Of a stretch of 13,843 nt of DNA, positions 1 to 6,053 are shown piece after piece (positions within the stretch are counted from its first letter, which is position 1; each line of letters opens with the position of its first letter). Location of the stretch: the NCBI GenBank assembly GCA_964650405.1, contig CAZYTO010000153.1:1-13843 (forward strand). The letters are read 5' to 3'. The notes beneath the pieces are model-generated. The model made no database searches and was not told where the DNA came from. It worked only from the letters and a program-made list of their open reading frames with translations. The position numbers and the translations under genes are program-made. Source of the stretch: CAZYTO01 sp964650405 (lineage in GTDB: Bacteria; Acidobacteriota; Thermoanaerobaculia; Gp7-AA8).

Positions 1-631
1 CCCAGCCGCCTTTGGTGCCGGTACATGTCCAGGGGGCGCGGCCGATGCGGAGGAGCAGCGTGCGGCCCTCCGTCCCGGCGTAGGCGGGCGGGAGGGCGCG
101 GACGCTGAAGTCGAGGAGGCGGTCGAGCCACGTCCGTTCGAGGAGGAGATCGCCACGACCGGCGGCGTCGCGGATCTGCATCTGGTGGTGCCACCACTCC
201 GTGTACTCACGGCCGGTGTCCATCCAGACGGCGGACCGGCCCTCCCCCGCCCACAGGACCGCAATAGGGGCCTCGGCGTCGGGATCGAGAGATTCAAAGA
301 AGGCCGCCACCCACGGCCCGGCGACGGCGTGCAGGTCGACGAGGAGCCGCGGGCTGAGACGCTGCGCGAAGGCCACGCCGCCGGCGTTGAGGGTGTTGAT
401 GAGGTCGAGGACGCTGGCCGCGCCCTCGACCCTGGCGCGGTGGCCGTCGCGGTGGCCGGCCAGTCTGCGGAGCTGCGTGTCGAGCAGGTGCGCGACGACG
501 TCGCGCACACGCCACTTCGGGGCGACCGTGGGGCGCTGCCAGTCGTCGGGTTTCAAGCTCTTGAGCAGGGCCATCAGCTCGGCGTGGAGCGGGGCGAAGA
601 GATGGGCAACGTTGCGCTTCGGGAGCGGCAT
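1..631 (-). CDS. Maleylpyruvate isomerase-type (MDMPI_N/DinB-fold) protein, C-terminus cut by window edge
   Basis: The frame is open from ATG at 631 to the window edge, giving 210 residues. The N-terminal segment WRVRDVVAHLLD (about residues 40-51) and REYTEWWHHQMQIRDAAG (141-158) are the two signature helices of the mycothiol-dependent maleylpyruvate isomerase N-terminal family, a DinB-like four-helix bundle. By analogy with the characterised isomerase, H48, E145 and H149 are candidate metal ligands. Family members are thiol-dependent isomerases or transferases in the cytoplasm, but many are uncharacterised, so neither the substrate nor the use of mycothiol can be inferred here. No Shine-Dalgarno is visible; a TATCCT box ends 7 bases before the ATG. 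The gene lies downstream of the DUF1684 gene on the same strand, separated by a 483-base repeat-filled spacer, so it is probably transcribed separately. The overlapping opposite-strand frames are arginine/alanine/proline-rich shadows. Confidence 0.82.
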   Translation of the reverse strand, partial: MPLPKRNVAHLFAPLHAELMALLKSLKPDDWQRPTVAPKWRVRDVVAHLLDTQLRRLAGHRDGHRARVEGAASVLDLINTLNAGGVAFAQRLSPRLLVDLHAVAGPWVAAFFESLDPDAEAPIAVLWAGEGRSAVWMDTGREYTEWWHHQMQIRDAAGRGDLLLERTWLDRLLDFSVRALPPAYAGTEGRTLLLRIGRAPWTCTGTKGGW

Positions 632-638
632 CGCGGGA

Positions 639-644
639 AGGATA
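639..644 (-). promoter_or_regulatory. Putative -10 box (TATCCT) for a near-leaderless transcript
   Basis: On the minus strand TATCCT is followed by 7 bases and then the ATG at 631, with no purine-rich ribosome-binding site between. The same hexamer occurs 8 bases before the DUF1684 start. No convincing -35 box is seen. The assignment rests on position and recurrence only. Confidence 0.4.
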
Positions 645-656
645 GCCCAGGAGATT

Positions 657-751
657 CCCCTCACCCCGGCTCCTCCGCTGAGCGCATCGAAGCCGATTCA
701 CCGCCTGTCGCATTGCGCTGCGGAGCCGACCCTCTCCCGTGGGGAGAGGGT
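657..751 (+). repeat. Family A dispersed repeat, copy A1
   Basis: The element begins CCCCTCACCCCG and ends with a perfect 10-bp stem, ACCCTCTCCC-gtg-GGGAGAGGGT (729-751). An internal inverted repeat CGGCTCC (666-672)/GGAGCCG (722-728) folds the body, with a nested AGCGCA/TGCGCT pair. The inverted copy A2 lies at 935-1029, and the match between the two continues about 11 bases past each hairpin (GGGGTTCGCGC). It is non-coding and has no T-tract, so it is not a classical terminator. Confidence 0.85.
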
Positions 752-851
752 GGGGTTCGCGCATCCGTCCGGCAACCCTCGGTGCGTTCTTCAGGTGCCT
801 CTGCGGTCCGGCGATTCCCGTCTTTGCTTCTCAGCGATCACACAGCGAATC

Positions 852-925
852 GCATCATTGCCACCAGAGCGTCACGCATCGTTACCGCCAGCGCGTCAGC
901 GCATCGTCTCCGCCAGCGCGTCAGC
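852..925 (+). repeat. 25-bp tandem repeat in the core of the A1/A2 pair
   Basis: Two nearly identical 25-base units (876-900 and 901-925) begin GCATCGT and end CCAGCGCGTCAGC. A degenerate 24-base third unit lies at 852-875. Between A1 and A2 (752-934) no plausible gene was seen: the frames are basic and low-complexity. Confidence 0.75.
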
Positions 926-934
926 GCGAACCCC

Positions 935-1029
935 ACCCTCTCCCCGCGGGAGAGGGTCGGCTCCATAGCGCAATCCTGACGACTGTGAATCGCCTTCGAT
1001 GCACTCAGCGGAGGAGCCGGGGTGAGGGG
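935..1029 (-). repeat. Family A dispersed repeat, copy A2 (inverted to A1)
   Basis: Read on the minus strand it starts CCCCTCACCCCGGCTCC and ends with the stem ACCCTCTCCC-(3-base loop)-GGGAGAGGGT (935-957). It is nearly collinear with A1 over 95 bases, with differences concentrated in the middle. The two hairpin ends face each other, making a 373-bp imperfect palindrome (657-1029). Confidence 0.85.
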
Positions 1030-1074
1030 CTCCCTTTGAAGTACGAAACCTCCGAAGATGTGGCATTTCGCGCC

Positions 1075-1103
1075 CTCGGCAATCGGCACTCATCACTCGG
1101 CAC
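1075..1103 (-). repeat. Short family B (GAGTGCC-type) remnant, B1
   Basis: CTCGGCA and TCGGCACT motifs recur here just past the DUF1684 stop codon. On the minus strand these read as degenerate GTGCCGAG heptamers like those at 5228-5293 and 11935-12095. With A1, A2 and the tandem core this accounts for most of the 632-1114 spacer. Confidence 0.55.
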
Positions 1104-1114
1104 CCCCGGGCGCC

Positions 1115-2014
1115 CTACGCGTGTCCCCCCGCGTACTTCTTCTCCCCTGCCTCGATGCGGATGGGGAGCCGGTTCTGCGACGGCGGCAGGGGGCACGTCG
1201 CGTACGTGGTAAAGGAGCACGGCGGGTTGTAGGCGTGGTTGAAGTCGACGATGGTCTTGCCGTCGGGGCCGGGGGGCTTGGCGTAGAGGTAGCGGGCGGC
1301 CCCGTAGGTCTCTTTGCCGCTGGTGGCGTCGCGGAAGATGAGGAAGAGGTCGGTCTCGCCCTGTTCGAGGATCGGCTGGAGGCGGTACTCCTTGCCGTCG
1401 AGGGTGAAGACCAGGACGCCGGGCGAGGTCTCGTCACTGACCATGCCCAGGACGTTGGTGATGGCGATCTTCTTCTGGGGGTTGAAGGGCTCGAAGTGCG
1501 CTTCGACGCGGTACTTCGGATCGGCATCGAAGTAGTCGAGGCCCTTGAAGTGCGTGCGGGCCTCGCTGTTGGGGTCCTTCACGCGCAGACCGTAGCGGTC
1601 GCCGTTCTTGTCCGCGCGCTTGATGAAGAGGAACGAGAGCGACCCGGCATGGACGACGGTCGGATGCGCATCCCCGTCGTCCTTCAAATCGACCGGCGCC
1701 GCGAGGGGCTTGCCGTCGATGGTGAGGGCGGGATCGGGCTGCAGCGTGGCCCTGGCGCCGGCGAGCGCAACGTGTGCGGTGACAGGCGGCGTGGACGGCA
1801 GCTCGACGGCGTTGTCTCCTTCACGCAGCCAGTCGAGGCCGACGAGGGAGAGCCAACTGTCTTCCTTCAGCAGCTTGTCGTGACGGGTCTGGCGCCACTT
1901 CATCTCCTCGTCGCGGAAGGCCTTCGCCTCCGCGGAATCGGCGGTCTGAGAGGTTTCGTGGCAGGCGGTGGCGGCAACGAGCAGGGCGGCAAGGGGGAGG
2001 AGGCGGGGCTTCAT
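1115..2014 (-). CDS. DUF1684 family lipoprotein
   Basis: This 299-residue protein has a lipoprotein signal: basic KPR, a hydrophobic stretch, then ATAC with the lipidated cysteine at C18. It should therefore be exported and membrane-anchored. The mature part carries the DUF1684 pattern: W-rich WLSLVGLDWLREGDN (54-68), GLDYFDADPKYRVEAHF (158-174), DFNHAYNPPC (257-266), CPLPP (274-278) and a terminal NRLPIRIEAGEKKY (281-294). C266 and C274 lie in the conserved C-terminal motif. The length is normal for the family and the protein looks intact. The family's biochemical function is not established, and I do not assign one. The start is the only Met before the signal peptide; no Shine-Dalgarno is visible and TATCCT lies 8 bases upstream. 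It is divergent from the ECF sigma gene across a 60-base gap. Confidence 0.92.
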   Translation of the reverse strand: MKPRLLPLAALLVAATACHETSQTADSAEAKAFRDEEMKWRQTRHDKLLKEDSWLSLVGLDWLREGDNAVELPSTPPVTAHVALAGARATLQPDPALTIDGKPLAAPVDLKDDGDAHPTVVHAGSLSFLFIKRADKNGDRYGLRVKDPNSEARTHFKGLDYFDADPKYRVEAHFEPFNPQKKIAITNVLGMVSDETSPGVLVFTLDGKEYRLQPILEQGETDLFLIFRDATSGKETYGAARYLYAKPPGPDGKTIVDFNHAYNPPCSFTTYATCPLPPSQNRLPIRIEAGEKKYAGGHA

Positions 2015-2022
2015 GGTGCGCT

Positions 2023-2028
2023 AGGATA
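2023..2028 (-). promoter_or_regulatory. Putative -10 box (TATCCT) for the DUF1684 gene
   Basis: On the minus strand TATCCT is followed by 8 bases and then ATG at 2014. No ribosome-binding site lies between, which suggests a near-leaderless transcript. The same hexamer and spacing precede the gene ending at window position 1. Confidence 0.4.
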
Positions 2029-2074
2029 GCCGCTCCGGTACTTTCGTTTTGTAGCGTTCGCGTGTCTAACATGT

Positions 2075-2692
2075 GTGGACAAACTTGCAGCCTTGCCGTT
2101 CGGGGAGCGGGAGCGTAGCCGGGTGCTCCTTCCGTGGAACGACGAGGGCCGGCTGCTGAAGGCGATCCGCGCAGGGGACCGGGCCGCTGCGGAAGAGATC
2201 GTCGAGCGGACATACACCGGGGTGTTCGCGGCGTTGTATCAACTGTGCAGCGATCGTGAACTGGCCGCTGACCTGACCCAGGAGACGTACCAGAAGGCCT
2301 GGGCGGCGCTGGGCGATTTCGACGGCCGCTCGCGGGTCTACACCTGGCTGTACCGCATCGCGTATCGAACGTTTCTGAATCACATTCGTACACCGAACCG
2401 GACGACGTCGCTCGATGCGGAGACGTCCATGGACGTCCGGGATACCGCGCCGACGGCCGAGGAGGTGGCCGGGGAGCGGGCGGAATCGGACTCGATCCAG
2501 CGGGCGGTGATGGGCCTGCCGGACGATCTCCGGTTCACGGTGACGGCGCATTTCTGGGGCGGCCTCGAGGTGAAGGAGGTCGCGAAGATCGAGGGGGTCA
2601 CTCCGGCAGCGATCCGCAGACGGCTGCATGTGGCCTTCGAGCAACTGGGACCGATGCTCGAAGGGTCTCTGGTGAAGAAGGATGTCCGATGA
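2075..2692 (+). CDS. ECF-type RNA polymerase sigma factor
   Basis: A 205-residue sigma-70 family protein with only regions 2 and 4. Region 2 spans about residues 45-107, including DLTQETYQKAW (66-76) and the promoter-melting helix around TWLYRIAYRTFLNHIR (90-105). An acidic linker (about 112-140) leads to region 4 (about 140-192), with the helix-turn-helix VKEVAKIEGVTPAAIRRRL (166-184). It would direct core RNA polymerase to a specific promoter set. GTG at 2075 gives the longest frame, but residues 1-16 are atypical for the family; GTG at 2123 (residue V17) has GGGAG 9 bases upstream and may be the true start. The stop overlaps the next ATG (ATGA at 2689-2692), so the two genes are translationally coupled. 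The target regulon is unknown. Confidence 0.92.
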   Translation: MDKLAALPFGERERSRVLLPWNDEGRLLKAIRAGDRAAAEEIVERTYTGVFAALYQLCSDRELAADLTQETYQKAWAALGDFDGRSRVYTWLYRIAYRTFLNHIRTPNRTTSLDAETSMDVRDTAPTAEEVAGERAESDSIQRAVMGLPDDLRFTVTAHFWGGLEVKEVAKIEGVTPAAIRRRLHVAFEQLGPMLEGSLVKKDVR

Positions 2693-4428
2693 AAGCCAAC
2701 CGTAAGGCAGACCTGCAGCGCAAGCTCACGCTCCGCGTGGTCCCCACGCCGCCGGCCGGGCTGGCGGAGCGCATCAAGAGCGACATCCCCAAGCACCTCC
2801 CCACCGCGACCGAGCTGGACCGCCGCCGCCTGGGCAGCGCCATCGCCTTCAACATGCGCGTGGCTGCCTCGGTGCTGCTGCTCGTCGGCTCGCTCTTCTT
2901 CGCCCTGCACCTGCTCAACCGCGCCTACCAGGAAGATGAATCGAAACTGGCCGACTTCAGCACCGCACTGCAGAAGAATGCCCCCCCGCCTGCCTCCGTC
3001 TCCCCCGCGCCGAAGCCGCAGCGGAGCGAGCCGCAGGTGGTGACGAGCACGGACCAGCCGCCGAAGGTGGTGGCACCGCCGCGGAACGCGGTCGCGCAGG
3101 CAGCGCCCTCCGCGCCGCAGCCACAGGCGCAGTATGCCTACGAGATACAGGAGCAGGAGAGGCTGAGCGATGTCCAGTCGAAGTTCGCTCAGCCGAAGGA
3201 CGATCAGCTCAAGCGCGGCCTGGCGAACGGCCGGCTGCAGATCGCCGATGCGGACAACGGGCCCGCGGGCGAAAGGCGCCGTGAGCGGCAACTGCTGCAA
3301 CGCGACGAGAAGGACACGGACTCCCGGAAGAAGGCCAAGGAAGAGACAAGGCGCCTGGACGGGGTTGCGAGCGCGAACGACAACGAGGTGAAGTCTCTTG
3401 GCTACCTCGACAAGACGCAGCGCGCCGCGTCCGCTCCCGCGCCGGTCGTGGCCGCGAACACGCCGCCTGCCGCGCTGGATCGTTCGTCCGTCCAACCCGC
3501 GCCCCCGCCTCCCGCATCGGCATCAGCCGCGGCAGCACCGAAGCCTGCCACGGTTCCCGCTCCGATTCCGCAGACCACCAGCGGTTACGACTACACGAAT
3601 ACGGCGCCCCGGACTGCCGCGCCCGCAGAGGCGAAAATGCGTCCGGCACCGCAGCCCGCGACTGGCACGGCTGCTCCCGCAGTGGCCGAGAGCACCGTGG
3701 TCACCGCCGAGGCGCCGCTGCTGGCGGAAAAGATCACGATCCAGAAAGGGGCGAAGGCGGGGTCGAGCTTCGTCGCCTCGGCCCAGGCGGCAGACCTCCT
3801 GGCCATCGGCGCACCATCGACGGTGTTCGGCTACGCGCTGACAGGGAAGTCGCTGGAGCCCGCCTCGCTGGTCCAGCGCTTAACGGCACCTCCCACCCGC
3901 CCCCGCCACGGCGTGCGGGTGGAGGCCGACGCCGCACCGGCGCCGCTCGACGCGACGAAGAAGGTGCTGCGCGTCTCGATCGATACGGCCGCCCTGACCG
4001 GGGAGCCCGGATCGTCCCCGGCACCGCTGGCCGCCGACGCGCAGTGGGAGATCGTGTTCAACGGCGACGCCGTGATGTCGCACCGTGTCGTGACGGGCGA
4101 GCCGTCGACGCGCGAGCACGTGCTGGTGGAGGGAGTGTCCGTCACGGCGCTCTACGAGCTGGAGCTGAAGCCGTCCCTGCCGCGCAGCACGATGGTGGCG
4201 ACGGTGCGCATGCATTACCGCTCGCTCGCCGACGGCCACGAGCAGCCGATCGAGCGCGAGATCCGGGTACGGGACATGGCGCCCTCCTGGGCCGCGGCTC
4301 CGGCGCGCACGAAGCGCGCCTCGCTCGCGGCGGCATTCGGCGAAGCGCATGCACGCGGCGAGGACACGGCCGCCATCGCGGAGAAGGCGCGGGCCATGGG
4401 GTTTGCGGAGCTGGCAGGGGTTCGCTGA
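2689..4428 (+). CDS. Anti-sigma-like membrane protein with YfbK-type (DUF3520-like) C-terminus, no vWA domain
   Basis: A 579-residue protein coupled to the sigma gene, with a good Shine-Dalgarno (AAGAAGGA, 6-base spacing). Residues 1-55 are basic and cytoplasmic, without the HxxxCxxC zinc anti-sigma motif. One membrane helix spans about 57-79. A long Pro/Ala-rich region with a charged section (about 150-245) follows and should lie in the periplasm. Residues 453-468 (WEIVFNGDAVMSHRVV), 483-493 (VSVTALYELEL) and 543-568 resemble the C-terminal domain of YfbK-like von Willebrand proteins. Residues 377-411 (from STVFGYAL to VRVE) recall their N-terminal domain. The MIDAS-bearing vWA core that normally lies between is absent. 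VVTAEAPLL (337-345) recalls carboxypeptidase-regulatory-like segments of TonB receptors. The likely role is regulation of the partner sigma factor; the YfbK relationship is my reading of motifs. The last codons fall in the repeat that follows. Confidence 0.8.
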   Translation: MKANRKADLQRKLTLRVVPTPPAGLAERIKSDIPKHLPTATELDRRRLGSAIAFNMRVAASVLLLVGSLFFALHLLNRAYQEDESKLADFSTALQKNAPPPASVSPAPKPQRSEPQVVTSTDQPPKVVAPPRNAVAQAAPSAPQPQAQYAYEIQEQERLSDVQSKFAQPKDDQLKRGLANGRLQIADADNGPAGERRRERQLLQRDEKDTDSRKKAKEETRRLDGVASANDNEVKSLGYLDKTQRAASAPAPVVAANTPPAALDRSSVQPAPPPPASASAAAAPKPATVPAPIPQTTSGYDYTNTAPRTAAPAEAKMRPAPQPATGTAAPAVAESTVVTAEAPLLAEKITIQKGAKAGSSFVASAQAADLLAIGAPSTVFGYALTGKSLEPASLVQRLTAPPTRPRHGVRVEADAAPAPLDATKKVLRVSIDTAALTGEPGSSPAPLAADAQWEIVFNGDAVMSHRVVTGEPSTREHVLVEGVSVTALYELELKPSLPRSTMVATVRMHYRSLADGHEQPIEREIRVRDMAPSWAAAPARTKRASLAAAFGEAHARGEDTAAIAEKARAMGFAELAGVR

Positions 4429-4500
4429 TTCCTAATCGCTTATTCGCTTATTCGCTTATTCGCTTATTCGTTTATTCGCTTATTCGCTGTTCGCGTTCAC
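4420..4500 (+). repeat. Family C octamer array (CGCTTATT), left arm
   Basis: Six 8-bp units of CGCTTATT (one with T for C) occupy about 4438-4485, ending in TTCGCTGTTCGCG. The arm starts with GTTCGCTGATTC, which spans the stop codon of the upstream gene. The same opening, GTTCGCTGATTCGC, recurs inverted immediately after the stop of the 84-residue gene at 4885. Confidence 0.85.
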
Positions 4501-4523
4501 TCTTCGCTCGTGCCGGAAGGAGA

Positions 4524-4615
4524 CCCCTCACCCCGCCGCTCCGCTGAGAGCTCTCCGACGACTCGTTTCCTGCAACTTGGCGCTCCGCGGCGACCCTCTC
4601 CCGCCGGGAGAGGGT
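4524..4615 (+). repeat. Family A dispersed repeat, copy A3
   Basis: Starts CCCCTCACCCCGCCGC and ends with the perfect stem ACCCTCTCCC-gcc-GGGAGAGGGT (4593-4615). The body is closed by CGCCGC/GCGGCG, where A1 has CGGCTCC/GGAGCCG. The paired arms have therefore changed together. Confidence 0.85.
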
Positions 4616-4631
4616 GTTGCTCGCCTCGCTG

Positions 4632-4666
4632 GTCGCTGCTCGTTGTTCGCTGCTCGCTGTTCGCTG
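4632..4666 (+). repeat. Heptamer array (TTCGCTG-type) between A3 and A4
   Basis: Five consecutive 7-base units (GTCGCTG, CTCGTTG, TTCGCTG, CTCGCTG, TTCGCTG) lie in the core of the island. The period is 7, unlike the 8-base C array. Confidence 0.75.
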
Positions 4667-4678
4667 GTCGGAAGTCGC

Positions 4679-4696
4679 GCGGCTTTATCAAGCCGC
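4679..4696. repeat. Perfect 7-bp hairpin at the island centre
   Basis: GCGGCTT-TATC-AAGCCGC is a perfect stem with a four-base loop, close to the middle of the A3/A4 palindrome. No T-tract follows on either strand. Confidence 0.6.
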
Positions 4697-4727
4697 CCGC
4701 AAATCCGCTGGCGAGACGCTGGGAGCC

Positions 4728-4819
4728 ACCCTCTCCCGGCGGTAGAGGGTGGCCGCGGAGCGCACGTCGCCGGGAGCGAAGGCGTCACCGGGCAGTCAGC
4801 GGAGCGGCGGGGTGAGGGG
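4728..4819 (-). repeat. Family A dispersed repeat, copy A4 (inverted to A3)
   Basis: On the minus strand it begins CCCCTCACCCCGCCGCTCCG and ends in the 23-base hairpin at 4728-4750, with one mismatch in the stem. It mirrors A3, hairpin ends inward, 112 bases between hairpins. Together with the C arms it fills the gene-free stretch 4429-4884. Confidence 0.85.
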
Positions 4820-4833
4820 CTTCTCGCGAGACA

Positions 4834-4883
4834 AGCGAAGGCGAACGGCGAGCAGCGAATAAGCGATTAAGCGAATCAGCGAA
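4834..4883 (-). repeat. Family C array, right arm (inverted)
   Basis: On the minus strand this reads TTCGCTGATTCGCTTAATCG and then further TTCGCTT/TTCGCTG-like units. It is the inverted counterpart of 4420-4500. It begins directly after the TAG stop codon of the 84-residue gene. Confidence 0.8.
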
Positions 4884-4884
4884 C

Positions 4885-5139
4885 CTACCTCTTCCGTCCC
4901 CCGCCGAAGTTGCGGATGGACTGGAAGTGGACGTCGAAGTAGTTGGCGGCGGCGCGGAGGGCGCGGGTGACGACGAAGGCGTCGCGGTTGGGGATGGCCT
5001 CCAGGGCGGCCCGCATGTTTTCGGGGAGCTTGGCACGGCAGCGGCGGCAGAGGGCGTTTCCGACGGTCTTGTTGAGATCGCAGCGAGGACAGCGCGGACG
5101 TTTCGCCAGACCGGCGACATCATCTTTGTTGTAGGTCAT
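4885..5139 (-). CDS. Small zinc-ribbon protein of unknown function (84 aa)
   Basis: Two CxxC knuckles, C17-C20 (CPRC) and C31-C34 (CRRC), are separated by ten residues and form a likely zinc ribbon. An Arg/Ala-rich helical part follows (KLPENMRAALEAIPNRDAF), then a basic tail, GGGRKR. I do not recognise the family. Small basic zinc ribbons commonly bind nucleic acid, which is only a possibility here. The gene looks real: a strong purine-rich site (GGAGAGAGAGA) precedes ATG 5139, and a TATACT box lies 28 bases upstream of the start. It converges with the 579-residue gene across the palindromic island and is divergent from the dienelactone hydrolase gene. Confidence 0.75.
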   Translation of the reverse strand: MTYNKDDVAGLAKRPRCPRCDLNKTVGNALCRRCRAKLPENMRAALEAIPNRDAFVVTRALRAAANYFDVHFQSIRNFGGGRKR

Positions 5140-5167
5140 CAGTCTCTCTCTCCGAAACCGTTTTCAA

Positions 5168-5173
5168 AGTATA
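5168..5173 (-). promoter_or_regulatory. Putative -10 box (TATACT) of the 84-aa gene
   Basis: TATACT on the minus strand, 28 bases before ATG 5139, leaves room for a short leader with the GGAGAGAG site. It differs from the consensus TATAAT at one position. No clear -35 hexamer is found at 16-18 bases. Confidence 0.4.
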
Positions 5174-5227
5174 CGGAGCAGCCCCGGGAAACGTCGGTGA
5201 GCAAGGATACAATCCCGCGCAAACAGA

Positions 5228-5293
5228 GTGCCGAGTGCCGAGTGCCGAGAGTCCCTGCCGGATTCTCGGCACTCGGCACTGCGCACTCGGCAC
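5228..5293 (+). repeat. Family B inverted heptamer arrays (B2) forming a 17-bp perfect hairpin
   Basis: AGTGCCGAGTGCCGAGA (5234-5250) is exactly complementary to TCTCGGCACTCGGCACT (5264-5280) across a 13-base loop. Each arm is built of GAGTGCC heptamers, and a further CACTCGGCAC follows at 5284-5293. The hairpin ends 27 bases before the dienelactone hydrolase ATG and 17 bases before its AAGGAG site, so it would sit in the leader of any transcript starting further upstream. Confidence 0.85.
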
Positions 5294-5297
5294 CTGG

Positions 5298-5303
5298 AAG
5301 GAG
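5298..5303 (+). promoter_or_regulatory. Ribosome binding site (AAGGAG) that fixes the hydrolase start
   Basis: AAGGAG lies 4 bases before ATG 5308. It supports this start over the longer in-frame reading, which would begin at 4927, inside the antisense of the zinc-ribbon gene, and run through the heptamer repeats. Confidence 0.75.
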
Positions 5304-5307
5304 AATC

Positions 5308-5985
5308 ATGGGCCAGATGGTGGAGTTCCCGTCGAACGGTCACACCTGCCAGGGTTATTTTGCAAGTCCGGAGCCGGGAAAGGGGCCGGCGGTGGTGGTG
5401 ATCCAGGAGTGGTGGGGGCTGGTGCCGCACATCGAGGACCTGGTGAACCGTTTCGCCGCGGCCGGTTTCTGCGCGGTGGCCCCCGATCTCTTCCATGGCA
5501 AGACGACGAAGTCGCCGGATGAGGCGGGGAAGTTGCTTATGGAGCTCGACGCCGACCGGGCCGAGCGGGAGATTGCCGGGGCCGGCGAGTATCTCCTCTC
5601 CCGCTCCGAGTGCTCGACGAAGTCCTACGGCATCATCGGCTTCTGCATGGGCGGCGCCCTGGCCCAGTACGCCGCGACGAAGCAGCCGAAGGCCGGCGCC
5701 GCGGTCAGTTTCTACGGCGGCTTCCGGACTGTGAATTACGAGTGGGAGAACCTCCGCGCTCCGCTCCTGCTGGTCTACGGCGAGAACGACAAGGGCGTCC
5801 CACCCTCCGGCGGCTATGAGCGCGAGACGATGCTGAAGGCGCTCGGCAAGACGGTGGTGGTGGTGGTGTACCCGAACGCCGGTCACGCCTTCTTCAACGA
5901 CGCCCGCCCTCAGGTCTACAACGCCGAGGCGTCGGCGGATGCGTGGAAGCGAGCGATTGAGTGGTTTCGCGCGCACTTGAAGTGA
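5308..5985 (+). CDS. Dienelactone hydrolase family protein
   Basis: A 225-residue alpha/beta hydrolase, normal length for the family and without a signal peptide, so cytoplasmic. The Cys-Asp-His triad is visible: C113 in GFCMGG, D161 in GENDKGVP and H193 in AGHAFFN. E34 in QEWWG corresponds to the glutamate that holds the nucleophile in the resting enzyme. The typical early strands (PAVVVIQEWWGL) and APDLFHG loop (58-64) are present. The family hydrolyses dienelactone to maleylacetate in chlorocatechol breakdown. Many homologues have other ester or lactone substrates, and no aromatic-degradation genes lie nearby, so the substrate is open. It has its own ribosome site and is preceded by a hairpin of GAGTGCC repeats. 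A heptamer array follows its stop before the next gene. Confidence 0.93.
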   Translation: MGQMVEFPSNGHTCQGYFASPEPGKGPAVVVIQEWWGLVPHIEDLVNRFAAAGFCAVAPDLFHGKTTKSPDEAGKLLMELDADRAEREIAGAGEYLLSRSECSTKSYGIIGFCMGGALAQYAATKQPKAGAAVSFYGGFRTVNYEWENLRAPLLLVYGENDKGVPPSGGYERETMLKALGKTVVVVVYPNAGHAFFNDARPQVYNAEASADAWKRAIEWFRAHLK

Positions 5986-6005
5986 GACGTGACGGGGCGA
6001 GCTTC

Positions 6006-6032
6006 TTCTGCCTTCTGCCCTCCGCCTTCTGA
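6006..6032 (+). repeat. Family E heptamer array (TTCTGCC)
   Basis: TTCTGCC, TTCTGCC, CTCCGCC and TTCTGA lie in series, period 7, in the 68-base gap between the hydrolase stop and the GTG of the YeiH gene. The TGCC core is shared with the B heptamers GAGTGCC and GGGTGCC. Confidence 0.65.
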
Positions 6033-6039
6033 CTTGGTG

Positions 6040-6045
6040 TATCGT
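6040..6045 (+). promoter_or_regulatory. Putative -10 box (TATCGT) for the YeiH-family gene
   Basis: TATCGT is followed by 8 bases and the GTG start at 6054, with no ribosome-binding site between. This is the same arrangement as at the DUF1684 and isomerase genes. Evidence is positional only. Confidence 0.3.
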
Positions 6046-6053
6046 CCGCGCCC

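Noticed and set aside
1..631. Evidence for a mycothiol pathway in this organism
   Set aside because: The fold family is widespread in bacteria without mycothiol, and no mycothiol biosynthesis gene is in the window.
729..751. Family A hairpins as standard intrinsic terminators
   Set aside because: None of the five hairpins is followed by a T-tract on either strand. A role in 3'-end protection remains possible.
185..979. Plus-strand frames (255-264 codons) across the first gene and the A1/A2 repeats
   Set aside because: They run through repeats and are antisense to the MDMPI-type gene; their composition is Arg/Pro/Ala-rich and shows no domain.
1058..2029. Plus-strand open frame (323 codons) opposite the DUF1684 gene
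   Set aside because: Gly/Val/Glu-rich shadow of a GC-rich gene; the minus-strand product has a lipoprotein signal and conserved motifs.
4420..4500. CRISPR array
   Set aside because: The units are 8 bases without spacers, and the other arrays have a 7-base period; no cas genes are present.
4927..5307. N-terminal extension of the dienelactone hydrolase frame upstream of 5308
   Set aside because: The extension is the antisense of the zinc-ribbon gene followed by heptamer repeats. AAGGAG 4 bases before ATG 5308, and family length, support the short form.
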